Shown here piece by piece: positions 33,348 through 42,231 of a stretch of 64,000 bases of DNA. Source of the stretch: Rubrobacter aplysinae. GTDB lineage: Bacteria; Actinomycetota; Rubrobacteria; Rubrobacterales; Rubrobacteraceae. Location of the stretch: positions 38,461 through 102,460 of the forward strand of contig NZ_LEKH01000011.1 of NCBI RefSeq assembly GCF_001029505.1, written 5' to 3'. Each line of letters starts with the position of its first letter. Within the stretch, counting starts at the first letter, position 1. The notes under the pieces were generated by a model, which saw nothing but the letters and a program-made list of their open reading frames with translations, was not told the origin of the DNA and searched no databases. The position numbers were made by a program, and so were the translations under genes.

Positions 33348-36197
33348 TCAGGCCTTACCGGAGTAGAGCAGGGCCACCGGGAAGCTCGCGAAGGTCTCCA
33401 CCAGATCCAGACGCCCTTCTTCCGGGCTCCGGAGAGTCTCGTCCGTCAGCACGTTGCGGACCGGCGCGGGGAGGCCAGAGGGCATCTCGACGCCGGTTCC
33501 TCTCCACAGTGTCGGATCGGGCAGCAGTCCGGACTCCGGCGCGAGCGGCGCGTAGAGTCTCGGGACGACCGTGATCGCCGCCTCGTCGCCGAGTCTGCGG
33601 GCGTAGGCGAATACGTGATCCGCCATCGGTCCGGTAACCTCCAGCGGCAGGTACTCGCTGTCCTGGAAAAGCTCCTCCCGCTCCCGGCGCAGCGTAAGCG
33701 CGCAACGCGTCAGATGGAGCTTGGGCGAGCCGTCACGCCAGCCTCCGGTCCCGGCCAGCGAGCGCGCCGTGCCGGGTCCGTCCGCCGCGAATCGCTCCCG
33801 AAGGTCCTCCAGCATCCGGGCTCGCAGCGCGTAGTCCACCGGGCGGCGGTTGTCGGGATCAACGAGCGAGAGGTCCCAGAGGTCGTTGCCCTGGTACACG
33901 TCCGGCACGCCGGGCGCGGTTAGCTTGACGAGCGTCTGAGACAGGCTGTTTAGCGCGCCGACCCGCGACACCCTCCCGGCGAACGGCAGGAACTCGGACA
34001 TGAAGGCGCTATCCGGCTGCAGCAGGGCGCCTACGAATCCGGAAAGAGCCTCTTCGTACTCCTCGTCCGCGTTGGTCCAGCTCGTGCGGACCCCGGCCTC
34101 GCGCACCGCCTTTAGCATGTAGCCCTCGATGCGCTCCCGGAACGACTCCAGATCCTCGCCCTCCGGGTTCTCGAACGGCCAGGCGCCGAGCAGGGTCTGG
34201 TACAGGAGGTACTCGTCGTTGCGACTCGGGGCGACGCCGCGCTCCGTCCGGCGGCGGTGGGCCCTGTTTGTCCGGCCCCACCGCCCCAGCATCCCGCGCC
34301 ACTCCCCGGGCATCTCCGAGAGCGCGTCTATCCGTACCCGCACGTCCTCTCCGCGCTTGGTGTCGTGGGTGGACGTCGAGAGCATAGCGTGGGGCCACTC
34401 CCGCGCCCTGTAGGAGTTCTCCTGGTGCATCTCGCCTATCGACACCCCGAACCGCTCGGGCTCGCCGCCGACCTCGTTCAGGGACGAGAGCCGGTTGAAG
34501 ACGTACAGAGCCGTGTCCTCCATGCCCTTTGCCATGACCGGCCCGGTATACTGCTGCAACCGCATCACGAAGCCCGGGGCCGCGGGAGACTCTTCCTCGC
34601 CCAGCAGCACGCCCCGGATAAAGCCGAAGGAGCTCTTGTCGGCGGCTTGGCTCCGTCTCTCGGCGGCCCCGACCGCCCACTCCACGTGCCGCCGGTCGTC
34701 CTCGGAGATCCTACCCTCCCGGATGTACGTCCGGTACACCGGGAAGGCCGCCACGACCTCTGCGAGCGCCTCGCGCAGCGCGTCTATGGTGAAGTCGTAG
34801 CGGCGGCCGGGCGTCTCAGAAGCCTCCTCCACCCCTTCGGAGATGGTAAGCAGCCGCCGGGAGAGGACGTTGAGCTCGCTGGCGAGCTCCGTGCGCATGG
34901 CCTCGCGCTTGCTCCGGTACAGCACCTCCTCGAAAGAGAGGCCGTCCGGGTAATCTTCCCCGAGGAAGCGGCGGTAGGCGCGGTCCAGCCCGTCCCCGCC
35001 CGCCGGGTCCACAAAGAGCCCGTTCAGCCGCTCGGCGAACTCGTAGCCCGTGGTGCCGGCCACCGTCCAGTCCTCCGGCAGCCGCTCGTGGCCGGCCAGG
35101 ATCTTCTCCACCAAAAGGTAAACGGGCTGCTCTCCGCTTTCTCCCAGCGCCTCCCCCGCCGCTTTTTGCAGCCGCTCCAAATACCCTTCCGGATCGTAGA
35201 GCCCGTCTATGTGATCTATGCGCAGACCGTGTATCTCACCCCGGCGCACCAGATCCAGGGCGAGTTTGTGTATCGCGTCAAAGACACGCTCGTCCTCGAC
35301 CCGGACGCCGGCGAGGTCGTCTATGCTGAAGAACCTCCGGTAGTTGATCTCATCCGACGAGACGCGCCAGTACGAGAGCCGATAGGCCTGCTCCTCCAGT
35401 AGCTCGTGTAGCGACTCTTTCTCCGTGTTCAGTAGCTCGACCCGATCCCGCACGTGGCGCGCCGCCTCGTGGGACTCCGCGTACAGGCGGGCCAGGCGCT
35501 CACGGTGGATGCGGGCGTCGCGGGCGCGCTCCTCTACGGCTTCGGGGCTCGTGTCCTCGCGGGGAGGCAGGTTTCCGAAGGCGGTCGCGAGGCTCGCGAG
35601 CTCGCCGCCGGCCTCACCCTCCATCTCCGAGACGTCTCCGAGCAAGAGCGGGTAGGTCCCCGGGTCGAGCGGGCAGCGGTGCTCGTAGTACCGGACGGAG
35701 AACGAGCCCGATTCGGGGTCGAGCTCCAGGACGAGCTCGCCGCCTTCCAGGATGCTCCGGTAGTGGTCCCCGAGCACCGGCAACAGCACCCGGCCGTACA
35801 GCCCTCGGCGGTTGGCCGGGTACCAGTCTATGTCGAAGAAGTGGGCGTAGGGCGAGGCCGGGCCGTTTTCGAGCACGTCGAGCCAGCGGTGATTGTCCGG
35901 GCCGATGCCCATGTGGTTCGGGACGAAGTCCAGGATCTGGCCCATCCCGCGCTCCGAAAGCGCGTCCACGAGCCGCGCATAGCCCTCCACGCCGCCGACC
36001 TCGGGGTCCAGCTCGTTGTGGTCCACCACGTCGTAGCCGTGGCTGCTGCCCTCCCGCGAGCGGGTGTACGGCGAGGAGTAGAGGTGGCTCACGCCCAAGG
36101 AGTCCAGATACGGCACGATCCCGGCCGCATCCGAGAAGGTGAAGTCGCCGTTTAGCTGTACTCGATAGGTGGCGCGCGGTATACGCAGACTCCGCAA
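33348..36197 (-). CDS. treY: Malto-oligosyltrehalose synthase
   Basis: The 949-residue GH13 enzyme turns the reducing end of a maltodextrin into a trehalosyl end by internal transglucosylation. The start PRATYRVQLNGDFTF, the barrel motif DFVPNHMG and the nucleophile region GLRIDHIDGL are characteristic, and the long insert domains explain the size. TTG 36197 lies 2 bp after the stop of treZ behind GGAGGGC, so the pair is co-translated. It is the last gene of the block and ends in front of a terminator. Together with TreZ it makes trehalose directly from glycogen-type chains. Confidence 0.96.
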   Translation of the reverse strand: MRSLRIPRATYRVQLNGDFTFSDAAGIVPYLDSLGVSHLYSSPYTRSREGSSHGYDVVDHNELDPEVGGVEGYARLVDALSERGMGQILDFVPNHMGIGPDNHRWLDVLENGPASPYAHFFDIDWYPANRRGLYGRVLLPVLGDHYRSILEGGELVLELDPESGSFSVRYYEHRCPLDPGTYPLLLGDVSEMEGEAGGELASLATAFGNLPPREDTSPEAVEERARDARIHRERLARLYAESHEAARHVRDRVELLNTEKESLHELLEEQAYRLSYWRVSSDEINYRRFFSIDDLAGVRVEDERVFDAIHKLALDLVRRGEIHGLRIDHIDGLYDPEGYLERLQKAAGEALGESGEQPVYLLVEKILAGHERLPEDWTVAGTTGYEFAERLNGLFVDPAGGDGLDRAYRRFLGEDYPDGLSFEEVLYRSKREAMRTELASELNVLSRRLLTISEGVEEASETPGRRYDFTIDALREALAEVVAAFPVYRTYIREGRISEDDRRHVEWAVGAAERRSQAADKSSFGFIRGVLLGEEESPAAPGFVMRLQQYTGPVMAKGMEDTALYVFNRLSSLNEVGGEPERFGVSIGEMHQENSYRAREWPHAMLSTSTHDTKRGEDVRVRIDALSEMPGEWRGMLGRWGRTNRAHRRRTERGVAPSRNDEYLLYQTLLGAWPFENPEGEDLESFRERIEGYMLKAVREAGVRTSWTNADEEYEEALSGFVGALLQPDSAFMSEFLPFAGRVSRVGALNSLSQTLVKLTAPGVPDVYQGNDLWDLSLVDPDNRRPVDYALRARMLEDLRERFAADGPGTARSLAGTGGWRDGSPKLHLTRCALTLRREREELFQDSEYLPLEVTGPMADHVFAYARRLGDEAAITVVPRLYAPLAPESGLLPDPTLWRGTGVEMPSGLPAPVRNVLTDETLRSPEEGRLDLVETFASFPVALLYSGKA

Positions 36198-36199
36198 GG

Positions 36200-38023
36200 C
36201 TAGCCCTCCTCCAGACGCCAGCCGGCGTACCAGGCGGGCAACTCATCCTCCGTCGCCTCCGGGTGCGTGGAGAACACGGCCCGCCCCAGGGACTCGGGCT
36301 CGGCCAGCCGCAGCGGCTCGTCCGAGAGGTTGGCGACGAGCGCGAGGCGGGAGCCATCACCCAGGGTCCGGCGCACCGCGAGGCCGCGCTCCCCGAGTAG
36401 CCGGTACTCTCCGCCGCCGGAGGTGCCCGCTAGCCGGGGGACTATGACCTCCTTGCGGAGCCTCAACAGACCCCGGTAGAGGTTCAGCCACCCTCGGTGC
36501 TTGTCCTCTTCTAGCTCGCTCCAGTCAAGCTTGGAGCGCAAGAAGGTCTCCTCTGCGGCCGGGTCGGGGATGCGCTCGCGGATGGCGGGGTCGGCGAACT
36601 CGGGGAAGGTAGAGAACTCCCCGCGGCGGCCCTCGGTAACCAGCGGGGCCAGGCCGGGCTCGAAGTCGCAGAAAAACAGGAACGGGGATGATGCGGCCCA
36701 CTCCTCGCCCATGTACAACATGGGTATCTGGGGAGCGAGGAGGTAGATGGCCGCTACAGCCCGCGCCGCCTCAGGCTTCGCCAGGTGCGCCAGACGCTCG
36801 CCGAAGGCGCGGTTGCCGATCTGGTCGTGGTTCTGGGAGAAGGCGACGAACGAGGTCGGCGCGAGGCCGGCGCTCGGCTCTCCGCGAGGCGCTCCACCCC
36901 GGAACGAGGACGGCTCGCCCTGGAAGGCGAAGCCCTCGGCTAGACAACGCCCGAGGCTGTTTATCGGGTTCGGGTACTCGGCGTAGTAGCCGCCGCTCTC
37001 GCCGGTCGCGGCACGGTGCAGCGAGTGGTGCAGGTCGTCGTTCCACTGTGCGTCGTGGCCGGGGCCGCCGCCGTCCACCCCGTGGCCGCGCAGGAGGGAG
37101 GCGGCGTTGTCGTCGTTCTCCAATACGAGGTGCACGTGACGCCCGCGGCCCGGACCCTGCTTTACCCGCTCGGCCAGCTCGCGCGGGAAGTGTTTATCGG
37201 AGTCGTCGTGGATCTCCTGCACCGCATCCAGGCGCAGGCCGTCCAGATGATACTCCTCCAGCCAGTACAGCGCGTTGTGGACGAAGAGCTCGCGCACCCA
37301 CCGCGATCCCTCGTCGTCGAAGTTTATGGCCGCGCCCCACGGCGTCTGGTGGCGGTCGGTGAAGAGCTGCGGCGCGTACAGCCCGATGTAGTTCCCCTCA
37401 GGCCCGAAGTGGTTGTACACCACGTCCATGAACACCATCAGCCCCCGCTCGTGCGCGGCCTGCACGAGACTTTTCAGGTCCTCGGGGCGTCCGTAGCCCG
37501 AGTCCGGGGCGAACGGCAGCACGCCGTCGTAGCCCCAGTTGCGGCCGCCGGGGAAGTCGGCGACGGGCATCAGCTCTATCCCGGTAATGCCGAGCTGCAT
37601 AAGATAATCCAGCCGCCCCTCGACCCCGGCGAAGGTCCCCTCCGGCGAAAAGGTGCCGACGTGGAGCTCGTACAGCACGGCCTCCTCCCAGGGTTTGCCC
37701 TGCCAGCCCCCGTCTTCCCACTCGAAGCCCTCCGGGTCCACGACCTCGCTCGGGCCGTGGACGTCCCCGGGTTGGTAGCGGGAGGCCGGGTCGGGGACCT
37801 CGTGCCCGCCATCCGCGGACGCGACCCGGTAGTTGTACCGGTCGCCCGGGAGGGCGAGGCTCGTGGTTAGCGTGTACAGCCCGTCTTCTCCACGGCTCAT
37901 GGGCAGCGTCTCACCGCCCTCCAGCGCGAGCTCCACGCCGTCGGCGGCGGGGGCCCAGAGCGCGAAGCGGACGCCTTCCTCCCCGACCTCGGCCCCGAAC
38001 GGCATCTCGTGGCGGCGTCTCAT
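36200..38023 (-). CDS. treZ: Malto-oligosyltrehalose trehalohydrolase
   Basis: The 607-residue GH13 enzyme cuts trehalose from the chain end made by TreY. It starts with a CBM48-type beta domain (VRFALWAPAADGVELAL), then ELHVGTFSPEGTF, DVVYNHFGPEGNY, the nucleophile region GLRLDAVQEI and the acid LVLENDDN, followed by SQNHDQIGNRAFGERL. Its ATG overlaps the end of glgX by 4 nt (ATGA). Length is typical. Confidence 0.95.
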   Translation of the reverse strand: MRRRHEMPFGAEVGEEGVRFALWAPAADGVELALEGGETLPMSRGEDGLYTLTTSLALPGDRYNYRVASADGGHEVPDPASRYQPGDVHGPSEVVDPEGFEWEDGGWQGKPWEEAVLYELHVGTFSPEGTFAGVEGRLDYLMQLGITGIELMPVADFPGGRNWGYDGVLPFAPDSGYGRPEDLKSLVQAAHERGLMVFMDVVYNHFGPEGNYIGLYAPQLFTDRHQTPWGAAINFDDEGSRWVRELFVHNALYWLEEYHLDGLRLDAVQEIHDDSDKHFPRELAERVKQGPGRGRHVHLVLENDDNAASLLRGHGVDGGGPGHDAQWNDDLHHSLHRAATGESGGYYAEYPNPINSLGRCLAEGFAFQGEPSSFRGGAPRGEPSAGLAPTSFVAFSQNHDQIGNRAFGERLAHLAKPEAARAVAAIYLLAPQIPMLYMGEEWAASSPFLFFCDFEPGLAPLVTEGRRGEFSTFPEFADPAIRERIPDPAAEETFLRSKLDWSELEEDKHRGWLNLYRGLLRLRKEVIVPRLAGTSGGGEYRLLGERGLAVRRTLGDGSRLALVANLSDEPLRLAEPESLGRAVFSTHPEATEDELPAWYAGWRLEEG

Positions 38024-40170
38024 TCGGCCTCCACGGGACCGGGGCTACAGAGCACGGCTAGGGAGCGGGCCCGTAGCGGATACTCCATCCCGGGCTTGAA
38101 GCGTTCCCCGTCGGGCCCGCCGCCGGGGAGGCTCGTGTCTATCAGGGTCTCCCAGCGTCCCTCCACCGAGAGCGGCGGCAGGCTGAAGGGGACCTCCTCG
38201 TGGTGGGCGTTGAACAGCAGCAGGAAGTCGTCGTCGGGCTCCGGGCGGCCATAGGCCGAGAGCTCCTCCCCGGCCGCGCCCGAGATCCGCAGGCCCAGCG
38301 AGCGCGCGTGGCCCGACTCCCACTCCTCAACGCTCATCTCCTCGCCGGCGGGGGTAAGCCAGATCACGTCCTTCACCCCGACGCCCTCCAGGATGCGGCC
38401 CCGGAAAAAGCGCCGCCGCCGGAATACAGGATGATCCTGGCGCAGCTTTATAATGCGGCGCACGAAGCCCAAAAGCTCCCGCTGCTCGTCGGAGAGGTCC
38501 CACTCCTGCCAGCTAATCTCGTTGTCCTGGCAGTAGGCGTTGTTGTTACCGTACTGGGTGCGGCCGACCTCGTCGCCGTGGAGCAACATCGGCACGCCCT
38601 GGGACAGCAGGAGCGTCGCCAGAAAGTTGCGCTGCTGCCGGGCGCGCAGCGCGAGCACCTCCGGGTCGTCGGTCGGGCCCTCGACGCCGCAGTTCCAGCT
38701 CCGGTTCTCGTCGTCGCCGTCTTCCCCGTTCTCGCCGTTCTCCTCGTTATGCTTCTCGTTGTAGGAGACCAGATCACGCAGGGTGAACCCGTCGTGGGCG
38801 GTTACGAAGTTGACACTGGCCCGCGGGCCGCGGCTCGCCGGGGCGTAGAGATCACTCGACCCGGTCAGACGCGAGGCGAGCTCCCCGACGAGGCCACCCT
38901 CGCCCTGCCAGTAGGCGCGAACCTCGTCGCGGTACTTGCCGTTCCACTCGGAGAACGGGAAGGGGAACCCGCCGACCCGGTAGCCGCCGGGGCCGACGTC
39001 CCAGGGCTCGGCGATCAGCTTGGTCCGGGCCAGGACCGGATCCTGCAATATGGCGTCGAAGAAGCCGCCGTGCGGGTCGAACTCGTCGTGTTCACGGCCC
39101 AGAGTAGTAGCCAGGTCGAAGCGGAAGCCGTCTACCCGCATCTCCTCGACCCAGTAACGCAGCGAATCCATCACCATTTGCAACACTCGCGGGTGGGTAG
39201 TGTCGAGGGTGTTTCCGGTGCCGGTGAAGTCCATGTAGTGGCGCGGGTCGCCGGGGACGAGCCGGTAGTAGGAGGCGTTATCCACACCCTTGAAGGAGAG
39301 GGTCGGGCCGAGGTGGTTGCCCTCGGCGGTGTGGTTGTAGACGACGTCCAGGATCACCTCCAGCCCAACCGAATGCAGCCTCCTCACCATGCGCTTGAAC
39401 TCCCCGACAGCGCCCTCCGGAGTGGGGTCCGAGGCGTAGCGGGGCTCGGGGGCGAAGAACCCGAGGGTGTTGTAGCCCCAGTAGTTTCTAAGGCCGCTCT
39501 TCACCAGCCGCTCGTCCTGCACGAAGGCGTGGACGGGCAGCAGCTCCACGGCGGTGACGCCCAGAGACGTGAGATAGCCCAGGGAGGCGTCGGAGGCGAG
39601 CCCGGCGTAGGTGCCGCGCTGCTCCTCAGGCACGTCCGGGTGCAGGCGGGTGAAGCCCTTGACGTGGGCCTCGTAGATCACGGTCTCGTTCCACGGGGTC
39701 CGGGGCTTGCGGTCCCCGCCCCAGGTAAAGGCGTCGTCCACCACGACGCTCTTTGGCATTCCCCGGGCGTTGTCGCGGTTGTCTATGCGGGTATCGTCGC
39801 CGTCTTTGTAGCCGAAGTGGGGCCGGCTCCAGTCTATGCCGCCGGAGGTGGCCTTCGCATAGGGGTCTATGAGGAGCTTCTTGGGGTTGAAGCGGTGGCC
39901 GCTCCGGGGATCGTATGGGCCGTGTACCCGGTAGCCGTAGAGCTGGCCGGGCCGGACGCCCGGCAGGTAACGGTGCCACACGCCGTCGGTGCGCTCGGTG
40001 AGCGGGATGCCGTCGGTCCTCTTGCCGGAGGCGTCGTACAGGCAGAGCTCGACCCTCTCTGCGTTCCCGGAGAACAGGGCGAAGTTCACGCCTTCGCCGT
40101 CCCAGGTCGCGCCGAGGGGATAGGGCTCACCGGGGCGGGGGGCCGGTACACGCACGGGGCTCTCGGCCAT
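38020..40170 (-). CDS. glgX: Glycogen debranching enzyme (isoamylase type)
   Basis: The 716-residue GH13 enzyme removes alpha-1,6 branches, giving linear chains for TreY. An N-terminal CBM48 (NFALFSGNAERVELCLYD) precedes the barrel with DVVYNHTAEGNHLGPTLSF, the nucleophile region GFRFDLATTLGRE, acid LIAEPWDVGPGGY and NFVTAHDGFTLRDLVSYN. The same family is called TreX when found with treYZ, as here. ATG 40170 follows GGAAGAGGG. A 117-bp gap with tandem nonamers separates it from glgB, so an extra promoter is possible. Confidence 0.95.
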   Translation of the reverse strand: MAESPVRVPAPRPGEPYPLGATWDGEGVNFALFSGNAERVELCLYDASGKRTDGIPLTERTDGVWHRYLPGVRPGQLYGYRVHGPYDPRSGHRFNPKKLLIDPYAKATSGGIDWSRPHFGYKDGDDTRIDNRDNARGMPKSVVVDDAFTWGGDRKPRTPWNETVIYEAHVKGFTRLHPDVPEEQRGTYAGLASDASLGYLTSLGVTAVELLPVHAFVQDERLVKSGLRNYWGYNTLGFFAPEPRYASDPTPEGAVGEFKRMVRRLHSVGLEVILDVVYNHTAEGNHLGPTLSFKGVDNASYYRLVPGDPRHYMDFTGTGNTLDTTHPRVLQMVMDSLRYWVEEMRVDGFRFDLATTLGREHDEFDPHGGFFDAILQDPVLARTKLIAEPWDVGPGGYRVGGFPFPFSEWNGKYRDEVRAYWQGEGGLVGELASRLTGSSDLYAPASRGPRASVNFVTAHDGFTLRDLVSYNEKHNEENGENGEDGDDENRSWNCGVEGPTDDPEVLALRARQQRNFLATLLLSQGVPMLLHGDEVGRTQYGNNNAYCQDNEISWQEWDLSDEQRELLGFVRRIIKLRQDHPVFRRRRFFRGRILEGVGVKDVIWLTPAGEEMSVEEWESGHARSLGLRISGAAGEELSAYGRPEPDDDFLLLFNAHHEEVPFSLPPLSVEGRWETLIDTSLPGGGPDGERFKPGMEYPLRARSLAVLCSPGPVEAE

Positions 40171-40222
40171 CAGCCCTCTTCCAGCTTTTCGTTCACGGGA
40201 GACCCTTCTAACACGTACGACC

Positions 40223-40240
40223 TTTCTCTAATTTCTCTAA
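40223..40240. repeat. Tandem nonamers in the glgB-glgX gap
   Basis: TTTCTCTAA occurs twice back to back, with weaker TTCTAA-containing units on both sides (40203-40212 and 40241-40250). Confidence 0.6.
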
Positions 40241-40287
40241 TGGTTCTAAAGGTGATCCGGCCGCCAGCGCTTACCGGGGCTCCGGTC

Positions 40288-42231
40288 TTACGCCGGGCGC
40301 CGGTCCCCTGTACCCGACGGCTTGAGAAACAACGCCCCGAGCGGCGGCAGCGTCAGGGAGAGCGAGTAGGGCCGCCCGTGGGCGGGCTCCTCTTCGGCCT
40401 CTACGGAGCCGCCGTTACCCACGTCCGAGCCGCCGTAGAGGCGGGCGTCGGTGTTCAGCGTCTCGCGGTACGCCCCTGCGAGCGGTACCCCGATCCTGTA
40501 CCCCTCTCTAACGACGGGGGTAAAGTTACAGACGGCTATTATGGAGTCTTCCGGTCTGCCGCTCCGGGCGTGGCGCAGGAAGGCTACCACGCTGCGCGCG
40601 CGGTCGTCGCCCTCGATCCACTCGAACCCGCCGGGCTCGTGGTCCACCTCGTGAAGCGCCCTCTCGCCCCGGTAGACGGTGTTCAGGTCGCGCACGAGAC
40701 GCTGCATCCCGGCGTGGGCGGGATCTTCTTCGAGGATCCACTCGAGCTGGGCGTCGTGGTTCCACTCGGAGGGCTGGGCGAGCTCGTCGCCCATGAACAG
40801 GAGCTTCTTGCCCGGGTGGGAGTACATGAACCCGTAGTACACCCGCAGATTCGCCAGACGCTGCCACTGGTCGCCGGGCATCTTGTTTATGAGGGAGCCC
40901 TTGCCGTGGACGACCTCGTCGTGGGAGAGCGGCAACACGAAGTTCTCCGAGAATGCGTAGTGCAGGCTGAAGGTCAGCTCGTCGTGGTGGTGGGAGCGGT
41001 CTATGGGGTCCAGGCTCATGTACTGCAAGGTGTCGTGCATCCAGCCCATGTTCCACTTGTAGCCGAAGCCCAGACCCCCAGCGTAGACCGGGGCGGAGAC
41101 CATCGGCCAGGAGGTTGACTCCTCGGCGATGGTGGTTACCCCGGGCTCCTCGGCGTGGACGAGCTCGTTCATCTTCTTGAGGAAGGCGACCGACTCCAGG
41201 TTCTCGTTGCCGCCGTACTCGTTGGGGAGCCACTGGCCCTCCTCGCGAGAGTAGTCCAGGTAAAGCATGGAGGCGACGGCGTCCACCCGCAGGGCGTCCA
41301 CGTGGTACTCGCGCAGCCAGAACAGGGCGTTCGACAGGAGGTAGTTGGAGACCTCGTTGCGGCCCAGGTTGAAGATCAGGGTATTCCAGTCCGGGTGGTA
41401 GCCGCGCCGGGGGTCCTCGTGCTCGTACAGCGCGGTGCCGTCGAAGCGGGCCAGGCCGTGCTCGTCGGAGGGGAAGTGCGCGGGGACCCAGTCTATTACC
41501 ACCGCGATCCCGGCCCGGTGGAGGCTGTCCACGAGATACTTGAAGTCGTCCGGGCCGCCGAAGCGGCTGGTCGGGGCGTAGAGCCCGAGCGGCTGGTATC
41601 CCCACGAGCCGCCAAAGGGATGCTCCGTCGGCGGCAGGAACTCCACGTGGGTGTAGCCCATGTCCGCGACGTAGGACACCAGCTCCTCGGCGAGCCTACG
41701 ATAGTTGTACGGGTCGCCATTTTCGTCGTGGCGCCAGGAGCCGAGGTGTACCTCGTAGGTCGTCATAGGCCCCGTGTGGGAGTTCGCCTCACCACTAGCG
41801 CGCGGCCCCTGCATCCAGTCGGAGTCGGTCCACTCGTAGCGGTCGAGGTCGTGGACGGTGGAGGCGAAGCCGGGGTACTGCTCGGAGTAGAAGGAGAACG
41901 GGTCGGCCCTGAGACGGGTCGCGCCGTCGGCGCCGGTGATCTCGTACTTGTAGGTCTCACCCTCTCCGACTCCGGGGACGAAGGCCTCCCACACCCCGCC
42001 GTCGTGGCGGCGCATGGGGTGCGCGCTGCCGTCCCGATCGCCCCAGCCGTTGAAGCTCCCGATGACGGCAACCTCACGGGCATTCGGGGCCCAGACGGCA
42101 AAGCGGATACCGGGCGTGCCCCCTTCCTCCGCCGGATGCGCGCCGAGCAGGCGGTAGAGCTCCCGGTGCTCGCCTCTGTGGAAGAGTCGGAGATCCTGTC
42201 CTGAGAGCCGGGTCTGCGGGGTATCTTTCAC
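40288..42231 (-). CDS. glgB: 1,4-alpha-glucan branching enzyme
   Basis: The 647-residue GH13 enzyme creates alpha-1,6 branches. After a short head there is one CBM48 domain ([21 protein letters not shown]); the extra N1 domain of many GlgB proteins is missing, hence the shorter length. Barrel motifs include [14 protein letters not shown], nucleophile [17 protein letters not shown], acid TIAEEST and [15 protein letters not shown]. Its ATG overlaps the stop of the treS-maltokinase gene by 4 nt. In the GlgE pathway GlgB branches the polymer built by GlgE. Confidence 0.96.
   Translation of the reverse strand: MKDTPQTRLSGQDLRLFHRGEHRELYRLLGAHPAEEGGTPGIRFAVWAPNAREVAVIGSFNGWGDRDGSAHPMRRHDGGVWEAFVPGVGEGETYKYEITGADGATRLRADPFSFYSEQYPGFASTVHDLDRYEWTDSDWMQGPRASGEANSHTGPMTTYEVHLGSWRHDENGDPYNYRRLAEELVSYVADMGYTHVEFLPPTEHPFGGSWGYQPLGLYAPTSRFGGPDDFKYLVDSLHRAGIAVVIDWVPAHFPSDEHGLARFDGTALYEHEDPRRGYHPDWNTLIFNLGRNEVSNYLLSNALFWLREYHVDALRVDAVASMLYLDYSREEGQWLPNEYGGNENLESVAFLKKMNELVHAEEPGVTTIAEESTSWPMVSAPVYAGGLGFGYKWNMGWMHDTLQYMSLDPIDRSHHHDELTFSLHYAFSENFVLPLSHDEVVHGKGSLINKMPGDQWQRLANLRVYYGFMYSHPGKKLLFMGDELAQPSEWNHDAQLEWILEEDPAHAGMQRLVRDLNTVYRGERALHEVDHEPGGFEWIEGDDRARSVVAFLRHARSGRPEDSIIAVCNFTPVVREGYRIGVPLAGAYRETLNTDARLYGGSDVGNGGSVEAEEEPAHGRPYSLSLTLPPLGALFLKPSGTGDRRPA

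Noticed and set aside
38200..41118. Very long open frames on the plus strand opposite glgX and glgB (and similar ones opposite ilvB, treY and others)
   Set aside because: They are the mirror of high-GC codon bias in the real genes, with no family motifs and no ribosome sites.
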